The position numbers were made by a program, and so were the translations under genes. Positions 1-8,071 of a DNA stretch of 64,000 bases are shown here, piece by piece (positions within the stretch are counted from its first letter, which is position 1; the number at the start of each line of letters is the position of its first letter). Location: the NCBI RefSeq assembly GCF_002224125.1, contig NZ_NCSM01000016.1, positions 128,697 to 192,696 on the forward strand. Direction: 5' to 3'. The notes beneath the pieces were generated by a model. That model was not told the origin of the DNA, did not search any database, and saw only the letters and a list, made by a program, of their open reading frames with translations. Source of the stretch: Streptomyces sp. NBS 14/10 (GTDB lineage Bacteria > Actinomycetota > Actinomycetes > Streptomycetales > Streptomycetaceae).

Positions 1-563
1 GGGGTGGCCGAGGCCGTCGCCGAGTTCGGGGCGCTGCACACCGTCGTGGGCAACGCCGGGATCGGCGCCATCGGCACCGTCGAGGACAACGCCGACGACG
101 AGTGGCACCGGGTGCTGGACGTCAACGTCCTGGGCCTGGTCCGTACCGCCCGCGCCGCGCTGCCCCATCTGCGCGCCGCCGCGGCCGAGCGGCCCGGCAG
201 CGTCTCCATCACCCACACCTGCTCGTGCCGCAGCGCGCCGCCTACAGCGCCAGCAAGGGCGCCGTGCTCGCGCTGACCCTGGCCATGGCCGCCGACCACA
301 TACGCGAGGGCATCCGCGTCAACTGCGTCAACCCCGGCACCGTCGACACCCCCTGGGTAGGCCGGCTGCTCGGCCGGGCCGACGACCCGGCGGCCGAACG
401 CGCCGCCCTGGAATCCCGTCAGCCGACCGGACGGCTGGTGGCCGCCGACGAGGTGGCGGCGGCCGTCGCGTATCTGGCCAGCCCCGCCGCCGCGGCCGTC
501 ACCGGCACCGCGCTGGCCGTCGACGGGGGGATGCAGGGCCTGCGCCTGCGCCCCGCCACGTAA
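1..563 (+). pseudogene. SDR family oxidoreductase, 5'-truncated by window edge and frameshifted
   Basis: A short-chain dehydrogenase read in two frames. The first frame carries the NAG motif (VVGNAGIGAIG), the DVNVLG motif and the strand leading to the catalytic serine, as far as about base 220. From about base 225 the homology continues two frames over with PQRAAYSASKGAV (Tyr-x-x-x-Lys), VNCVNPGTVDTPW and a typical AVDGGMQG C-terminus. About seven residues usual between the serine strand and the PQR-Tyr motif are missing, which fits a deletion of roughly 20 bases that is not a multiple of three. The Rossmann start lies outside the window. It precedes a sugar ABC transporter and is probably the sugar or sugar-acid dehydrogenase of that pathway. 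Either a real pseudogene or an assembly error. Confidence 0.8.
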
Positions 564-638
564 CGGACCCGGGGCGTACGCCCCGCCCCCACAGCCCTGG
601 AGCACAGAGCCGCACCATTCGATCAAGGACGGGACTCG

Positions 639-1673
639 ATGACGAGACTCCGCACGACCGGCACCGTCGCCTGTGCCGTGCTGCTCGCCGCCGCCGCTCT
701 CGCGGGCTGCAACCGCGAGAGCAACGGCGCCGGTGGTGGCAAGGTCGGCATCGACATGCCGCGCACCGACACGGACTTCTGGAACTCCTATCAGCAGTAC
801 CTCGAGAAGGGCATCGACGACGGCACGGTCAACGCGCTGCCGCTGTCCAACTCGCAGAACGACATCGCCAAGCTCGTCGCCAACGTCCAGGCCTTCACCG
901 ACCAGGGCGCCAAGGCGATCATCATGGCTCCCCAGGACACCGGCGCGATCTCCTCCACCCTGGACGATCTCAAGGACAAGAAGATCCCCGTCGTCAGCGT
1001 GGACACCCGCCCGGACGCGGGCGAGGTCTACATGGTCGTACGGGCCGACAACCGCGCCTACGGCACCAACGCGTGCGAGTACCTGGGCAAGCAGCTGGGC
1101 GGCAAGGGCCGGGTCGCCGAGCTGCAGGGCGACCTCAGCTCCATCAACGGCCGCGACCGCTCCGAGGCGTTCGCCTCCTGCATGAAGGAGAAGTTCCCGG
1201 GCATCAAGGTGCACGAGCTGCCCACCGACTGGAAGGGTGAGGTCGCCTCCGCCAAGCTGCAGAGCCTGCTGGCCCAGCACAAGGACCTCGACGGCATCTA
1301 CATGCAGGCCGGCGGCGCCTTCCTGCAGCCCACGCTCGCGCTGCTGGAGCAGAAGAAGCTGCTCAAGCCCGCCGGGTCCGACGGGCACATCACGATCATC
1401 TCCAACGACGGCATCCCGGAGGAGCTGGACGCGATCCGCTCCGGGAAGATCGACGCCACCCTCTCCCAGCCCGCCGACCTGTACGCCAAGTACGCGCTGG
1501 AATACGCCAAGGCGGCTCTGGACGGCAAGAAGTTCAAACCTGGCAAGACCGACCACGACTCCGAGATCGTCAAGATCAAGAACGGCCTGGAGGACCAGCT
1601 CCCGGCGCCGCTGGTCACCAAGGAGAACGTCGACGACAAGAAGCTGTGGGCCAACCAGCTCGAGAAGAAGTAG
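639..1673 (+). CDS. Sugar ABC transporter substrate-binding lipoprotein
   Basis: A 344-residue periplasmic-binding protein of the ribose/xylose type (Peripla_BP_4 fold). It has a lipoprotein signal: positively charged start, Ala/Leu-rich stretch and lipobox LAGC with Cys24, so it should be anchored outside the membrane. The ligand-binding style is seen in IIMAPQDTGAISSTL, IPVVSVDTRPD, IYMQAGGAFLQPTL and IISNDGIPEELDAI. The start has a good ribosome site (AAGGACGGGA, 625-634). It is the first gene of a tight transporter cluster with the ATPase starting two bases after its stop. The enzymes downstream suggest a 6-deoxy-hexose or similar aldose as ligand; that assignment is inference. Confidence 0.9.
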   Translation: MTRLRTTGTVACAVLLAAAALAGCNRESNGAGGGKVGIDMPRTDTDFWNSYQQYLEKGIDDGTVNALPLSNSQNDIAKLVANVQAFTDQGAKAIIMAPQDTGAISSTLDDLKDKKIPVVSVDTRPDAGEVYMVVRADNRAYGTNACEYLGKQLGGKGRVAELQGDLSSINGRDRSEAFASCMKEKFPGIKVHELPTDWKGEVASAKLQSLLAQHKDLDGIYMQAGGAFLQPTLALLEQKKLLKPAGSDGHITIISNDGIPEELDAIRSGKIDATLSQPADLYAKYALEYAKAALDGKKFKPGKTDHDSEIVKIKNGLEDQLPAPLVTKENVDDKKLWANQLEKK

Positions 1674-1675
1674 CC

Positions 1676-3334
1676 ATGGCCGTCGCTGACCAGCCCGCCG
1701 CCGCTGACCAGCCAACCTCCGCGGAGCCCAGCGTCGTACGGGCGGAGCGCATCGTCAAACGGTTCGGGCCGACCCTGGCCCTGGACCGCGCGCATTTGGC
1801 CGTACGGCCGGGGGAGGCCCATGCGCTGGTCGGGCGCAACGGGGCGGGCAAGTCCACGCTGGTGTCCGTGCTCACCGGCATGGAGCGCCCCGACGAGGGC
1901 ACCGTCACCTTCTCGGACGAGCCCGCCCCCGGCTACGGCGACACCGCCGCCTGGCAGCGCAAGGTGGCCTGCGTCTACCAGAAGTCCATGGTGGTGCCCG
2001 ACCTGACGGTCGCCGAAAACCTCTACCTCGGCCGCTTCCAGGGCACCTCGCGGATCCGCTGGCGCGCGCTGCGCGAGGACGCCCGCGCCCTGCTGGCCGA
2101 GTACGGGGTGGACGTCGACCCGCAGACCCGCGCCAAGGACCTCACCGTCGAGCAGGGGCAGTTCGTCGAGATCGCCAGGGCGCTGTCCTTCGGCGCCCGT
2201 CTGATCATCCTCGACGAGCCCACCGCGCAGCTCGACGCGGGCGGCATCGAACGGCTCTTCAGCAAGCTGCGCGAACTGCGCCGCCAAGGCGTCGCCTTCC
2301 TGTTCATCTCGCACCATCTGCAGGAGGTCTACGAACTCTGCGACACCGTCACCGTCTTCCGCGACGCCCGGCACGTGGTGACCGCCCCGGTCGCCGAGCT
2401 GCCCAAGGACGAGCTGGTCGCGGCGATGACGGGGGACGCCGAGGCCGGGCCGCCCAAGGGGGTGCGGGGCGCGGTGCCCGCGGCCGTACCGGGCGAGGAG
2501 ACCGGCCCGGGCGCGGAGCCGGTGCTGCGCACCGAAGCGCTGTCCCGCGCGGGCGAGTTCGACCCACTCGACCTGGTGGTGCGGCCGGGCGAGGTGGTGG
2601 GCCTGGCCGGGGCGACGGCCAGTGGCAACACCGCGGTCGGCGAGACCCTGGTGGGGCTGCGCAAGCAGGACGGCGGGCGGGTGGTGGTGCGCGGCCGCGC
2701 CGTGCGCCCCGGAAGCGTGCCGCACGCCATCGACGCGGGCATCGGGTACGTACCCGAGGACCGGCACCGCCAGGGCCTGGTCCTGGGCCGCAGCGTCGCC
2801 GAGAACGCCACGCTGACGGTGGCCGACCAGCTCGGCCCCTTCGGCACGGTGCTGCCTTCCCGGACCCGGGCCTTCGCCGGCCGCATGATCGCCTCGCTCG
2901 ACATCAAGACCTCGGGCCCCGGGCAGGTCGTCTCCGGCCTCTCGGGCGGCAACCAGCAGAAGGTCGTCATCGCACGGGCGCTGGCGCGCGAGCCGAGCGT
3001 CCTGGTGGCCATCCGCCCGACCGCGGGCGTGGACGTGAAGTCCAAGGACGCGCTGCTGGGCGTCGTACGGGAGGTGGCGGCGGCCGGCAGCGGCGCGCTG
3101 ATCGTCTCCGACGAACTGGACGACCTGCGGGTGTGCGACCGCGTTCTGGCGTTCTTCCACGGGCGCGTCGTGGCCGAGTTCGGCAGCGACTGGAGCGACC
3201 GCGGGCTGGTCGCCGCGATGGAGGGGATGGCGGGACCGGAGACGGAGCACGGCGCAGAAAAAGCGGGAACAGCAGGCACAGCAGGAGACGGCAGAGACCG
3301 CGCGTTCAAGGGGAGAGAGGGAAGCCAGTCATGA
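1676..3334 (+). CDS. Sugar ABC transporter ATP-binding protein, two NBDs, second degenerate
   Basis: A 552-residue double ATPase of the RbsA/XylG/MglA class that energises sugar uptake. The first domain is intact: Walker A GRNGAGKST (residues 53-61), Q-loop region VACVYQKS, signature-like LTVEQGQFVEIARAL, Walker B LIILDEPTAQLD, and switch histidine in FISHHLQEV. The second domain has a poor Walker A (GATASGNTAVGE), a good signature LSGGNQQKVVIARAL, and a Walker B lacking the Asp-Glu pair (LVAIRPTAGVDV), so only the first site is likely to hydrolyse ATP. An asymmetric second domain is common in this family. The ATG at 1676 follows the previous stop by two bases; a longer in-frame reading back to 1646 is unlikely. 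It overlaps the permease start as ATGA. Confidence 0.92.
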   Translation: MAVADQPAAADQPTSAEPSVVRAERIVKRFGPTLALDRAHLAVRPGEAHALVGRNGAGKSTLVSVLTGMERPDEGTVTFSDEPAPGYGDTAAWQRKVACVYQKSMVVPDLTVAENLYLGRFQGTSRIRWRALREDARALLAEYGVDVDPQTRAKDLTVEQGQFVEIARALSFGARLIILDEPTAQLDAGGIERLFSKLRELRRQGVAFLFISHHLQEVYELCDTVTVFRDARHVVTAPVAELPKDELVAAMTGDAEAGPPKGVRGAVPAAVPGEETGPGAEPVLRTEALSRAGEFDPLDLVVRPGEVVGLAGATASGNTAVGETLVGLRKQDGGRVVVRGRAVRPGSVPHAIDAGIGYVPEDRHRQGLVLGRSVAENATLTVADQLGPFGTVLPSRTRAFAGRMIASLDIKTSGPGQVVSGLSGGNQQKVVIARALAREPSVLVAIRPTAGVDVKSKDALLGVVREVAAAGSGALIVSDELDDLRVCDRVLAFFHGRVVAEFGSDWSDRGLVAAMEGMAGPETEHGAEKAGTAGTAGDGRDRAFKGREGSQS

Positions 3335-4380
3335 CCGATACCACACGGCAGCGCCCCGCCGAAGTGGTGGCGGCCGGCGAAGCGGCGGCGACGGCCGGAC
3401 GGGCGCGGCCGAAGATCGACATCGCCCGCTGGCGGGATCTGTCACTGGTCCCGGTGATCTTCGTGCTGGGCGTGATCGGCTTCATCGTCTCGCCCGCCTT
3501 CCTCACCCAGGACAATCTGATCGGCGTCGTCCAGCAGTCCACCGAGCTGGGGCTGCTGGTGCTGGGCGAGGCGCTGATCCTGATCTGCGGGCGGATGGAC
3601 CTCTCCCTGGAGTCGACCATCGCCGTCGCGCCCGTGATCGCCCTGTGGCTGGTGCTGCCCGCCCACGGCGCCCGGTTCGAGGGCCTGGGCCTGCTGCCCA
3701 CCTGGACCGCGATCCCGCTGTGCCTGGCCGTCGGCGCCGCGATCGGGGCGGCCAACGGCTTCCTCATCCTCAAACTGCGCGTCAACGGGTTCATCGCCAC
3801 CCTCGGCATGCTCACCATGCTGCGCGGCCTCCAGGTGGGCGTCGCCGAGGGCCAGTCGATCATCAACGTCCCCGAGTCCTTCCGCTACCTGGGCAAGGCC
3901 CAATGGATGGGCGCCCCGGCGGCCGTGTGGATCTGCCTGGGGCTGTACGCGATCGGCGGCCTGGCGCTGGGCTATCTGCGGCACGGGCGCGCGCTGTACG
4001 CCATCGGCGGCAACCCGGAGGCCGCCCGCGCGGCGGGCATCCGGGTCGACCGGATCACCTGGATCGTGCTGTCCGTCGGCGGGCTGCTCGCCGCCTTCGC
4101 CGGCATCCTCTACACCGGCCACTACGGCTCGGTGGCCGCCACTCAGGGCAACGGCTGGATCTTCCAGGTGTTCGCCGCCGCGGTCATCGGAGGCATCAGC
4201 CTCAAGGGCGGGCGCGGCACGCTCTTCGGGGCGCTCACGGGTGTGCTTACGCTGCAGTTGGTGGTCAATGTGATGACGCTCGGCGGCGTACCGCCCCTGT
4301 GGAACCAGTTCATCAACGGCTCGATCATCATCGTCGCGCTCATCATCTCCCGCTACGCCAGCGGCGAGAAGCAGGACTGA
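3331..4380 (+). CDS. Sugar ABC transporter permease
   Basis: A 349-residue inner-membrane permease of the RbsC/XylH family (BPD_transp_2) with about eight to ten hydrophobic segments beginning near residue 38 (LVPVIFVLGVIGFIVSPAFL). Family motifs include GLLVLGEALILICGRMDLS, VGAAIGAANGFLILKLRVNGFIATLGM and IGGNPEAARAAGI (the EAA-like loop that docks the ATPase). The chosen ATG overlaps the ATPase stop by four bases (ATGA) and has a strong GGGAGAGAGGGAAG ribosome site. The long in-frame upstream reading from 3133 is simply open frame through the ATPase gene. Confidence 0.92.
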   Translation: MTDTTRQRPAEVVAAGEAAATAGRARPKIDIARWRDLSLVPVIFVLGVIGFIVSPAFLTQDNLIGVVQQSTELGLLVLGEALILICGRMDLSLESTIAVAPVIALWLVLPAHGARFEGLGLLPTWTAIPLCLAVGAAIGAANGFLILKLRVNGFIATLGMLTMLRGLQVGVAEGQSIINVPESFRYLGKAQWMGAPAAVWICLGLYAIGGLALGYLRHGRALYAIGGNPEAARAAGIRVDRITWIVLSVGGLLAAFAGILYTGHYGSVAATQGNGWIFQVFAAAVIGGISLKGGRGTLFGALTGVLTLQLVVNVMTLGGVPPLWNQFINGSIIIVALIISRYASGEKQD

Positions 4381-4399
4381 CCAGAAGGACGGATGACCC

Positions 4400-5401
4400 A
4401 TGGCGCAGCCACCAGAGGGGCCGCGTGAGCTCGGGCGCACGGGCGTGTACGTACCGGCGCTCGGGCTCGGCTGCGCGCCCCTGGGCAATCTGTACACGGC
4501 GATGCCCGACGAGCGCGCCCTGGCCACCGTCCAGGCCGCCTTCGAGGCCGGATGCACCTATCTGGACACCGCGCCGCACTATGGGGTCGGCCTGTCGGAG
4601 GAGCGCCTCGGCCGCGCGTTGACGGGCCGCGACCGCGCCTCGTACACCGTCTCCACCAAGGTGGGGCGCGCCCTGCGGCCCCGGAAGCCGGAGGAGCCGG
4701 TCGACGCCCAGGGCTTTGTGGACACCCCGGACCGCGTCCGCGAGTGGCGGCTGACCCGGGACGGGATCCGCGCCACCCTGGAGTCCTCGCTGGACCGCCT
4801 CGGCCTGGAGAGCGTGGACATCGTGTACCTCCACGATGTGGAAAACCACATCCGCGAGGTCTATGAGACGGCCTTCCCGGCCCTGGCCGAGCTGCGTGAC
4901 CAGAAGCGCGTACGCGCCATCGGCTTCGGCATGAACCACAGCGATGTGCTCGCCCGGTTCGTGGCCGACCTCGACGTCGACGTGGTGCTGTGCGCCGGCC
5001 GCTGGACCCTCCTGGAGCGCACCGCCTACGACGACCTGCTGCCGGTGTGCGAGCGGCGCGGCACCTCCGTGGTGGTCGGCGGCGTCTACAACTCCGGGCT
5101 GCTCGCCGACCCCAGCCCGGACGCGCACTACAACTACGAGCGGGCGCCCGCCGACATGCTGGAGCGCGCCCGGCAGCTGGCCGCGGTCTGCGGCGAGTTC
5201 GGCGTACCGCTGCGAGCGGCGGCCCTGCGCTTCCCCTTCGGCCACCCGGCCGTGGCCGCGGCGGTCGTCGGCTGCGCCTCGCCGGAGGAGGTGCGGGACA
5301 ACGCCGAGATGTTCGGCCACGACATCCCGGACGAGCTGTGGCGGGCCCTGGTGGACCGGGGCCTGCTCGACGAGGATGTCCCCCTGCCGACCGCCCGCTG
5401 A
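4400..5401 (+). CDS. Aldo/keto reductase, L-fucose/L-galactose dehydrogenase-like
   Basis: A 333-residue NAD(P)-dependent aldo/keto reductase. The catalytic tetrad can be followed: Asp and Tyr in YLDTAPHYG, Lys in STKVG, His in YLHDVE. It has the insertion KPEEPVDAQGFVDTPDRVREW typical of the L-galactose or D-threo-aldose (L-fucose) dehydrogenase branch, which oxidises an aldose at C1 to the lactone. It follows the permease by 19 bases with ribosome site AGAAGGA and precedes a lactonase-like hydrolase, so a dehydrogenase-to-lactonase step is the natural reading. The substrate is inferred only. Confidence 0.88.
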   Translation: MAQPPEGPRELGRTGVYVPALGLGCAPLGNLYTAMPDERALATVQAAFEAGCTYLDTAPHYGVGLSEERLGRALTGRDRASYTVSTKVGRALRPRKPEEPVDAQGFVDTPDRVREWRLTRDGIRATLESSLDRLGLESVDIVYLHDVENHIREVYETAFPALAELRDQKRVRAIGFGMNHSDVLARFVADLDVDVVLCAGRWTLLERTAYDDLLPVCERRGTSVVVGGVYNSGLLADPSPDAHYNYERAPADMLERARQLAAVCGEFGVPLRAAALRFPFGHPAVAAAVVGCASPEEVRDNAEMFGHDIPDELWRALVDRGLLDEDVPLPTAR

Positions 5402-5416
5402 CCGAACCCACACCGA

Positions 5417-5455
5417 CCGACCGCCTGTTGTCCGACCGCCTGTTGTCCGACCGCC
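5417..5455 (+). repeat. Tandem 15-bp repeat, 2.6 copies
   Basis: Two perfect copies of CCGACCGCCTGTTGT and a 9-base partial third copy lie between the aldo/keto reductase stop and the next gene. Similar short tandem arrays occur after other genes in this window. Confidence 0.85.
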
Positions 5456-5487
5456 GACCCGCCGCCGATCCCGAGGAGCGCCCCTCC

Positions 5488-6336
5488 GTGCCGCGCATCG
5501 ACGCCCATCACCACCTGTGGGACCTGGACCGCCGCGAACAGCCGTGGATGGACGGCCCCTGGGCCGACCCGATCCGCCGTACGTTCACCCTCGAGGACCT
5601 GGAGCCGCACCTCGCCGCGCACGGCGTCGACGCCACCGTCGTCGTCCAGTCCAGCTCCTCGCACGAGGAGACGCTGGAACTCCTCGCCACAGCCGAGGCG
5701 TCCGACCGTGTCGCGGGCGTCGTGGGCTGGGCCGACCTCACCGCTCCCGGCCTGCCCGAGGTGCTCGCGGCCCTGCGCGCCGCGCCCGGCGGCGACCGCC
5801 TCGCCGGCCTGCGCCACCAGGTGCAGGACGAGCCGGACCAGCGGTGGCTGGACCGCCCCGATGTCCGCCGGGGGCTGACCCAGCTGGCCGGGGCGGACCT
5901 CGCCTACGACCTGCTGGTCACCCCGCGCGAGCTGCCCGCGGCCATCGACGTCGTCCGCGACCTGCCCGAGGTGCGCTTCGTCCTCGACCACGCGGCCAAG
6001 CCGCCCGTCGCGAGCGGCGCCCGCGACCCGTGGGACCGGCAGCTGACCGAGCTGGCGGCCCTGCCGAACGTCGTCTGCAAGCTCTCCGGCCTGGTGACCG
6101 AGGCCGACTGGGACGGCTGGCAGCCGGAGCAGGTGCTGCCCTACGCCTGGCATGTGCTGGACGCCTTCGGCCCCGACCGGGTGCTCTTCGGGTCGGACTG
6201 GCCGGTGTGCACCCTGGCCGCGTCCTACGACCAGGTGGTCGACCTGGTCGGCCGCGCCACGCTCCGCCTCACGGAGGCGGAGCGGGCGGCGGTGTTCGGG
6301 GGCACGGCGGTCCGTGCGTACGGCCTGAAGGCGTAG
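5488..6336 (+). CDS. Amidohydrolase family TIM-barrel hydrolase, L-fuconolactonase-like
   Basis: A 282-residue amidohydrolase-2 protein (COG3618 type). The metal site begins with IDAHHHLWD; later landmarks are FVLDHAAKPP, VVCKLSGLVTEADW and FGSDWPVCTL, where the Asp of GSDWP is the catalytic residue in this family. The GTG at 5488 is chosen because it is preceded by CGAGGAGC and puts the His motif at residue 6, as in relatives; the frame is open far upstream only as a shadow. With the adjacent sugar dehydrogenase it probably opens a sugar 1,5- or 1,4-lactone to the aldonic acid. Confidence 0.87.
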   Translation: MPRIDAHHHLWDLDRREQPWMDGPWADPIRRTFTLEDLEPHLAAHGVDATVVVQSSSSHEETLELLATAEASDRVAGVVGWADLTAPGLPEVLAALRAAPGGDRLAGLRHQVQDEPDQRWLDRPDVRRGLTQLAGADLAYDLLVTPRELPAAIDVVRDLPEVRFVLDHAAKPPVASGARDPWDRQLTELAALPNVVCKLSGLVTEADWDGWQPEQVLPYAWHVLDAFGPDRVLFGSDWPVCTLAASYDQVVDLVGRATLRLTEAERAAVFGGTAVRAYGLKA

Positions 6337-6361
6337 CACCGCGTACGGCCCGAACGCCCCG

Positions 6362-7036
6362 TCACAGCGTTGAGCGCAGCCACTGCTCCACGCTCGCGAC
6401 ATGCACCGTCGCCCAGGACCGCGCCGCCTCCGCGTCGCGGTCCCGCAGCGCGCCCAGGATCGCCCGGTGCTCGTGCAGCGTGCGGCTGACCGCGTCCTCC
6501 TGGGTCAGTCCGCGCCAGACGCGGGCGCGGGTGGTGGGCCCGGACAGGCCGTCCAGCAGCGAGCACAGCACCGAGTTGCCGGAGGCCTGGACGATTCCCC
6601 GGTGGAACTCCAGGTCGCAGGCGACCAACTCCTCCACCGACGGCTCCGGCCCGAGCGCGTCGAGCTGCGCGGCCAGCGCGTCCAGCGTGGCGTCGCTGAT
6701 CCGGGCACAGGCCTGCGCCGTGGCCGCGGGCTCCAGGATGCGCCGGACCGCGAGGAATTCCAGCACCGTGTCGTCGCGGTGGAAGTCGACGACGAAGCTC
6801 AGCGCCTCCAGCAGCAGCTGCGGGTCCAGGCTGGTGACGTACGTACCGTCGCCCTGGCGTACGTCCAGGATCCGGATCAGCGACAGGGCGCGCACCGCCT
6901 CGCGCAGCGAGTTGCGGGACAGGCCCAGCTCGGCGGCGAGTTCGCTCTCTTTAGGAAGCCGGTCACCCGGGCGCAGCGCACCCGAGACGATCATGCCTTT
7001 GATCTTTTCGATCGCCTCGTCGGTGACCGCCATCAT
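6362..7036 (-). CDS. FadR/GntR family transcriptional regulator
   Basis: A 224-residue regulator with an N-terminal winged helix (IEKIKGMIVSGALRPGDRLPKES, then LAAELGLSRNSLREAVRAL) and a C-terminal all-helical FCD domain, whose metal/ligand-site residues are visible in FHRGIVQASGN and LHEHRAILGAL. The FCD domain normally binds a small organic acid, here probably a sugar-acid intermediate of the neighbouring pathway. The start MMAVTDEA is preceded by GGGGAGG. The gene converges on the hydrolase and carries a near-perfect palindrome 15 bases upstream of its start, so autoregulation is likely. Confidence 0.88.
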   Translation of the reverse strand: MMAVTDEAIEKIKGMIVSGALRPGDRLPKESELAAELGLSRNSLREAVRALSLIRILDVRQGDGTYVTSLDPQLLLEALSFVVDFHRDDTVLEFLAVRRILEPAATAQACARISDATLDALAAQLDALGPEPSVEELVACDLEFHRGIVQASGNSVLCSLLDGLSGPTTRARVWRGLTQEDAVSRTLHEHRAILGALRDRDAEAARSWATVHVASVEQWLRSTL

Positions 7037-7050
7037 GGACCTCCCCGGGT

Positions 7051-7067
7051 CAGACATCCGATGTCTG
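7051..7067. promoter_or_regulatory. Palindromic operator candidate for the FadR-type regulator
   Basis: CAGACAT-CCG-ATGTCTG: 7-bp perfect arms around three bases, lying 15-31 bases upstream of the regulator start. Size and symmetry fit the GntR/FadR operator class. No second copy was seen in front of the transporter genes in the window; a copy may lie upstream of the left edge. Confidence 0.55.
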
Positions 7068-7202
7068 CCCCCATTATGGCGCCTGACGTCGGCTGCTCCT
7101 CGACGAGGGCAGCATGGCACGCCGAACGGACCGGCGTCCCCTGCCGGGGTGGACGCCGGTCCGCTGGCGATCACATGGGGTTCCGGGCCGTGCTGTACGC
7201 GA

Positions 7203-7673
7203 TCAGAAGGTGAACGGACCCGGCGACTGGGCCGAGGTGGCGGTGCAGTTCACCGTGATGAGACCGAAGATCACCAGCTTCAGCGACTTGGCCTCGAGCT
7301 TGTCACCAGCGGCGACCGTGCCCTTGAGCGGGCCGGTGGTCACATCGGCCCCGGTCTTGATGGCCGGGTTGGAGTTGCCGGTGAACGTGGTGGTTCCGGA
7401 GCCGTTCTTCGACAGGGTCAGTGTCGAGTTGACCGAGCCCGCCGGAACATCGATGGGCGCCTTGATGGCGCCCGAGGACAGGGTGATGGTCGCGGAGGTC
7501 CCGCTCTGCGTGGCCGTGAGGGTGGCCAGGCCGGAGCCGTAGGTTCCGCACTCGGCCGTGAGGGTCGCGGTGGTCGGGTCGACCGCGCTGGCGGTCGGTG
7601 CCAGCGCGAGTGCGCCCATGGCCATTCCCGCTGCTCCCAGTGCCGTGCCGATCCCGAGTTTCATGCGTCTCAT
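7203..7673 (-). CDS. Small secreted protein of unknown function
   Basis: A 156-residue protein with a clear Sec signal peptide (MRRMKLGIGTALGAAG, then an Ala/Leu core ending APTASA) and a Thr/Ser/Gly-rich mature part of about 125 residues with only two cysteines (ECGTYG near its start, VNCTATS near its end), probably one disulfide in a beta-rich exported domain. The start at 7673 has GGAAGG eight bases upstream; an ATG three codons later is possible. I do not recognise a catalytic motif or a named family. It lies alone between the sugar cluster and glpD. Confidence 0.75.
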   Translation of the reverse strand: MRRMKLGIGTALGAAGMAMGALALAPTASAVDPTTATLTAECGTYGSGLATLTATQSGTSATITLSSGAIKAPIDVPAGSVNSTLTLSKNGSGTTTFTGNSNPAIKTGADVTTGPLKGTVAAGDKLEAKSLKLVIFGLITVNCTATSAQSPGPFTF

Positions 7674-7970
7674 GGGATTGCCTTCCGATGTGGGGGAAGT
7701 GCCTGCCAAGCCGCGGAGGTGCTCGTTGCGTTGTTGCGTGGAGCGGCGCACATGAGACACGGCGGGATCCCGGGCGCGCCCGAGGGCGCGTCGCTGCGTA
7801 CGTGTGCGCGGTGCGGGGGGTGAGATCACGCGGGGCTGCGGCTCGGGCCTCGCGCAGATCGCCACCATTCCTGACTTGCCGTCAGGGGGGCGCTGTTATT
7901 GATGCGCGAGCCACCGAAGAACGCAAGAGCGATTCATTGATTTTTACTGGCGAGTCAGTTGGCGGAGTGG
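7674..7970. other. Long intergenic leader upstream of the secreted protein
   Basis: About 300 bases without a convincing gene. On the minus strand it would hold the promoter and 5' leader of the secreted protein. It contains a small hairpin (CCTGAC-TTGCC-GTCAGG, near 7871-7887) and an AT-rich patch at 7931-7950 that is unusual for this genome and could mark a promoter or bent DNA. No RNA family was recognised. Confidence 0.4.
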
Positions 7971-8007
7971 CCGAGGGGGAGGCTCCACGGCGGAGCCTCC
8001 CCCTCGG
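7971..8007. terminator. Strong stem-loop terminator after glpD
   Basis: A perfect 16-bp stem (arms 7971-7986 and 7992-8007) with a 5-base loop, GC-rich, 65 bases past the glpD stop. It lacks a T-run, as many Streptomyces terminators do. It is followed by several GTACGG-type repeats up to about 8060. Confidence 0.75.
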
Positions 8008-8071
8008 ACGTACGGGCGTACGGGGCTACGGGCGTACGGGGCGACGGTCGACGTACGGGCCGGGCGGCCCG

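Noticed and set aside
8007..8060. Closely spaced GTACGG repeats that resemble a repeat array
   Set aside because: Units are too short and irregular and there are no spacers of uniform length; not a CRISPR.
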